Assembly: GCA_040007095.1 (NCBI GenBank)
Contig: JBDTVS010000058.1
Location: forward strand, 62,001-126,000
Reading direction: 5' to 3'
From: JBDTVS01 sp040007095
GTDB taxonomy: Bacteria; Acidobacteriota; Vicinamibacteria; Vicinamibacterales; CAVVIG01
DNA length: 64,000 nt
The stretch's first letter is position 1, and each line of letters opens with the position of its first letter. The notes under the pieces are model-generated. The model ran no database searches. It saw nothing but the letters and a program-made list of their open reading frames with translations, and was not told where the DNA came from. The translations under genes were made by a program, and so were the position numbers. Positions 61,166 through 64,000 of this stretch are shown here, in pieces.

Positions 61166-61879
61166 CGGTCATCCAGGTACGATGCGGGGTGATGATTGTC
61201 CCATGAATGATGAGCCTACGCGCGTGGGTCGGGTACCATCCGTCGGAGCCTGTCCTCGCAGCAAAAGTTGATGAAGAAACGGTGAGGACGAAAGATTGTG
61301 CACGCAACTTGTACGCCGTACTTATTTTAGATGAGCTGACGACTTCGAACAGCCGGAATAATCCTATCGGCGTGGACAGCGCAAGACTATCAGCGACCGC
61401 CGATGTCCGCGCGGACGGAGGGACACGTTGCGGGCGCAAGTGTTCGCTGGGGAGTAACGCGTGACAGATCCTGGGCAGTCCGTTGACACATAGTGGCGCC
61501 GCCTGACCCCGACATCACCGGGCAGCTACGCGAACGGCACCTGATCCAGCCTGCCCGATATGCCGCATGGCAGTGACGGGAGGGCCGCGTACCACTTAGC
61601 GATACCGCAGAATCGCCGGCCGCCGACAACAGCCGAATCTGCTACGGCACACTTGCTGTTTGCGAATGAGCCGGGGCACCCTCGCGGACGGACTACGTCT
61701 GAGCCGGCCTTCGTGACGGGCAGCGAGCCATCGAACAAATCAGTGCGCAAACCACGGCCCGGCTGGAGATCGGGCGACATAAGATACTCGAGACTGAATT
61801 CGCGTGGCCCAGAGCACCTCCAATCGCGTCGTCAGCGAGGAGGGCACGCCAAGAAATTCTGCGCGAGGTCACCGTGCCA
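61166..61879. other. Intergenic region without a recognised gene
   Basis: 714 bp between divergent genes. A more AT-rich part lies at about 61260-61370. Reading frames here match no family I recognise. A TTGACA at 61491-61496 has no convincing -10 at normal spacing. The promoters of the PEGA and CSLREA genes should both lie here but could not be placed. Confidence 0.45.
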
Positions 61880-64000
61880 ATGCGTCAGCCGCCCTTCGCC
61901 GAGCCTTCGACCTTTGCCAGCCTGATCCCACCGCGCCGACAGGGCAAAATCACTGCGGACCACGACCCACGGTTGCGAAACGGAAGCGCCATCGACGCGC
62001 CCGGCACCGTCCCGATAGCGGCGAATACGACGTGGTGGCGTTCATCACGATCGACGCTCCCGTGCAGGAGAACTCCGGTCTGGGTGCTGGTATTCGCAGT
62101 TTTAATCGCGACCCTGGCGGCGCCCGCGATCGGGCAGGCAGACACGTTCACCGTCAATAGTACGCTCGACGACGTGGATGCCACGCCCGGCGATGGCATC
62201 TGCGCCACCTCCTGCGCGGTCTGCACCTTGCGGGCCGCCATTCAGGAAGCCAATGCGCTCGCCGGCACCGACACGATCATCGTCCCCTCCGGCACCTACA
62301 CGCTGACCATCGCCGGCACCAACGAGGATCTGGCCGCGACAGGCGACCTCGACATCACGTCGACCGTCATCATTCAGGGCGGCGGCGCCGATGTGACCAC
62401 GATAGATGCTGGAGGTCTCGATCGAGTGTTCGACGTGCTCGACGGCGGCGACGCCACGCTGCAGGGACTGCGCATCACGGGCGGGATGTCGGTAGACAGT
62501 GGCGGCGGCATCCAATCGAATGGAACGCTCGTGATCGAACGAAGCGCGGTGGTCGCAAATACCGGCTTTTTCGGCGGCGGCCTCGTCACCTCGGGTGGCG
62601 GCAGCACCTCGATCACCGACACCGTGCTCTCGGGCAACGTCGCGATACTCGGCGGCGGTGCGACCATCCAATCGCCCATGTCACAGGTCCTGACGAACGT
62701 GACGATCAGCGGCAACTCCGCAACCGCGATCGGCGGATTAGTCATTTTCGGCGGGGCGACCCTGACCAACGTCACGATCGTGTCGAATGTCGAGACCGCG
62801 GGTTTCGCCCACAGCCTCGCGATCGTGGAGGGTAGCGCGGTGCTGCGCAACACACTGATTGTGAAGGATGCTGCCGGCCCCAATTGCTTCGACGACGGCG
62901 GGACGATCGTCGACGCTGGCGGCAACTTCTCCGCGGACGAAGCGTGCGGCACGATTCCGGCAACGATGACGGTCGCGACAAACCTTGGCACGCTCACGGT
63001 GAACGCACCGGGCCGGACGGCGACGCACGCCCTCCTGCCGGGCAATCCCGCCATTGGTGGCGGCGTGGCTGGGTTCTGCCCCAGCGCCGATCAGCGGGGC
63101 ATCACACGCGTCGGTGCGCCCTGCGACAGCGGCGCGTATCAGTTCTCGGCGCCGGCCGCCCCGCCGGCGCCAACACCGGCCCCTCCCGGCCCCAGCGTCC
63201 CGCCGACCATTTCCGCGATTGCCGATCAAACCATCCAGCAGAACAGCGCCGTGTCGATTCCCTTCACGATTTCCGGCGCGTTCATCGCCTATGCGCTGCG
63301 GACGTCGGCGACAACATCGAACCCGGAGCTCTTCCCGGGCCTGGCCTCGAGCATCAATTGCGACCAACTTGGCCACTGCCAGCTGGAGCTGACGCCGGGC
63401 GATGGCCGCGCGGGCAGCGCCACGGTCACCATCTCGGTGAGCGATGGCACCAACACCACGAGCCGGAGTTTCAACGCGACCGTCGTCGCGCGGCGGCCGA
63501 GTGTGCCGATCGGGGTCGCGGCGACCACGACCGGCAGCGGACTGACGCTGATGTGGACGCCGCCCGATACCGGCGCGCCGTTCGCTTACGTGCTGGCCTG
63601 GGGCACGGTCGCCGGTGGGTCCAATCTCCCCGTGCAGATCATCCCCGGCAACGCAACCCGCTTCGACATCCTGCAACTGCCGAGCAGCGCGTATTTCGTC
63701 CGGCTCGCGGCGATCGGGACGGGCGACGTCGGCGCGGCGTCGCCAGAGCGACAAATCGTCGTGACGACGAGCGCGAGCGTGCCCGGTCCACCGAATGCGC
63801 TCGAAGCTGTCGACACGACCAGCGGGTTTCAAGCCATCTGGCAGGCGCCGATCATCGGTGCGGCGCCGACGCTCTACGAAGAGCAGATCAGCACGGCGCC
63901 GGGACTTGGTGATGCCGGTTCGAGCACGACCTCCGCCGTTTCCCAAGGCGTCTCGATGGCCGCGGGCGCGTATTGGGTCCGCGTCCGGGCGACGACGGGC
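61880..64000 (+). CDS. CSLREA/right-handed beta-helix secreted protein with fibronectin-type domains, 3' end outside the window
   Basis: Open to the window end (at least 707 aa). A signal-like helix, VWVLVFAVLIATLAAPAIGQA, is coded at 62078-62140. Next is the CSLREA motif region: FTVNSTLDDVDATPGDGICA and CTLRAAIQEANALAG, then beta-helix rungs (VIIQGGGADVTTIDAGGLDR, GGGLVTSGGGSTSITDTVLSG). A Pro-rich linker near 63150 leads to an Ig-like domain and fibronectin-III-like repeats (SVPIGVAATTTGSGLTLMWTPP). It is probably a surface or secreted adhesin-like protein. ATG 61880 is the only upstream ATG in frame, but it leaves ~66 residues before the signal. A GTG at 62084 behind AGGAG is an alternative. 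Confidence 0.8.
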   Translation, partial: MRQPPFAEPSTFASLIPPRRQGKITADHDPRLRNGSAIDAPGTVPIAANTTWWRSSRSTLPCRRTPVWVLVFAVLIATLAAPAIGQADTFTVNSTLDDVDATPGDGICATSCAVCTLRAAIQEANALAGTDTIIVPSGTYTLTIAGTNEDLAATGDLDITSTVIIQGGGADVTTIDAGGLDRVFDVLDGGDATLQGLRITGGMSVDSGGGIQSNGTLVIERSAVVANTGFFGGGLVTSGGGSTSITDTVLSGNVAILGGGATIQSPMSQVLTNVTISGNSATAIGGLVIFGGATLTNVTIVSNVETAGFAHSLAIVEGSAVLRNTLIVKDAAGPNCFDDGGTIVDAGGNFSADEACGTIPATMTVATNLGTLTVNAPGRTATHALLPGNPAIGGGVAGFCPSADQRGITRVGAPCDSGAYQFSAPAAPPAPTPAPPGPSVPPTISAIADQTIQQNSAVSIPFTISGAFIAYALRTSATTSNPELFPGLASSINCDQLGHCQLELTPGDGRAGSATVTISVSDGTNTTSRSFNATVVARRPSVPIGVAATTTGSGLTLMWTPPDTGAPFAYVLAWGTVAGGSNLPVQIIPGNATRFDILQLPSSAYFVRLAAIGTGDVGAASPERQIVVTTSASVPGPPNALEAVDTTSGFQAIWQAPIIGAAPTLYEEQISTAPGLGDAGSSTTSAVSQGVSMAAGAYWVRVRATTG

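Noticed and set aside
61491..61496. TTGACA as a -35 element
   Set aside because: No acceptable -10 sequence lies 16-18 bp downstream.
62884..63912. 342-codon + strand ORF in another frame
   Set aside because: It overlaps the beta-helix/fibronectin frame, which has clear domain motifs. This frame gives Arg/His-rich low-complexity sequence.
62738..63946. 402-codon - strand ORF
   Set aside because: It is opposite the CSLREA/fibronectin coding frame. The product is mostly Arg, Gly and Asp in low-complexity runs.

Overview
The window comes from a GC-rich bacterium and is dominated by a very large exopolysaccharide (EPS) or surface-polysaccharide locus. The organism is most likely an acidobacterium of the Vicinamibacteria type. 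The clues are a fragment resembling an ADOP-type MacB permease, a family greatly expanded in that phylum, together with CSLREA, PEGA and DUF4214 proteins. This assignment is an inference. I see no rRNA, tRNA or CRISPR array.

Layout. (1) 1-5.4 kb, + strand: the end of a repetitive N/Q-rich then K/D-rich protein, an O-antigen ligase/polymerase-type membrane protein with a C-terminal carbohydrate-binding-like module, a GtrB/DPM1-like GT2 and a bifunctional WxcM-like sugar acetyltransferase/ketoisomerase. (2) 5.5-9.4 kb, - strand: a GT-C membrane glycosyltransferase, a YdcF protein and a MauE-TlpA-TlpA redox fusion. (3) 9.5-50.6 kb, - strand: the main EPS cluster. It reads from Wza-like and Wzc/BY-kinase genes (47-50.6 kb) through a WecA-type initiating transferase, an ABC exporter pair (Wzm/Wzt), an AsnB-GT4 fusion, a carbamoyltransferase, a DegT aminotransferase, an epimerase, three FkbM methyltransferases, acyltransferases and many GT2/GT4 enzymes, down to a Wzy-like polymerase at 10-11.6 kb. 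Many genes overlap by 4-41 bp, suggesting few transcription units. The run is broken by transposable elements at 9.5-10.2, 14.9-15.4 and 17.9-20.6 kb. (4) 50.8-52.3 kb: an FHA protein, a rho-independent terminator, a permease fragment and a HicBA pair. (5) 52.7-58.3 kb: a toxin-antitoxin/defence-like island holding an AbiEi-like nuclease-HTH protein with a nucleotidyltransferase partner, two RelE/ParE pairs, a TumE/TumA remnant and a GHKL ATPase with a short duplicated fragment. (6) 58.5-64 kb: a secreted crystallin-like/DUF4214 protein, a coiled-coil PEGA membrane protein and the start of a CSLREA/fibronectin-type secreted protein that runs off the window.

How it works together. The WecA-like enzyme would start a lipid-linked glycan, about fifteen glycosyltransferase genes would extend it, and acetyl-, methyl- and carbamoyl-transferases would decorate it. 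Export parts from two normally separate routes are present: Wzy/Wzc/Wza of the Wzy-dependent route and Wzm/Wzt of the ABC route. No Wzx flippase was recognised. Only part of an amino-deoxysugar pathway (3,4-ketoisomerase, aminotransferase, acetyltransferase) is here, so nucleotide-sugar precursors must come from elsewhere. Base composition falls in several glycosyltransferase stretches, as expected of a locus assembled by repeated transfer.
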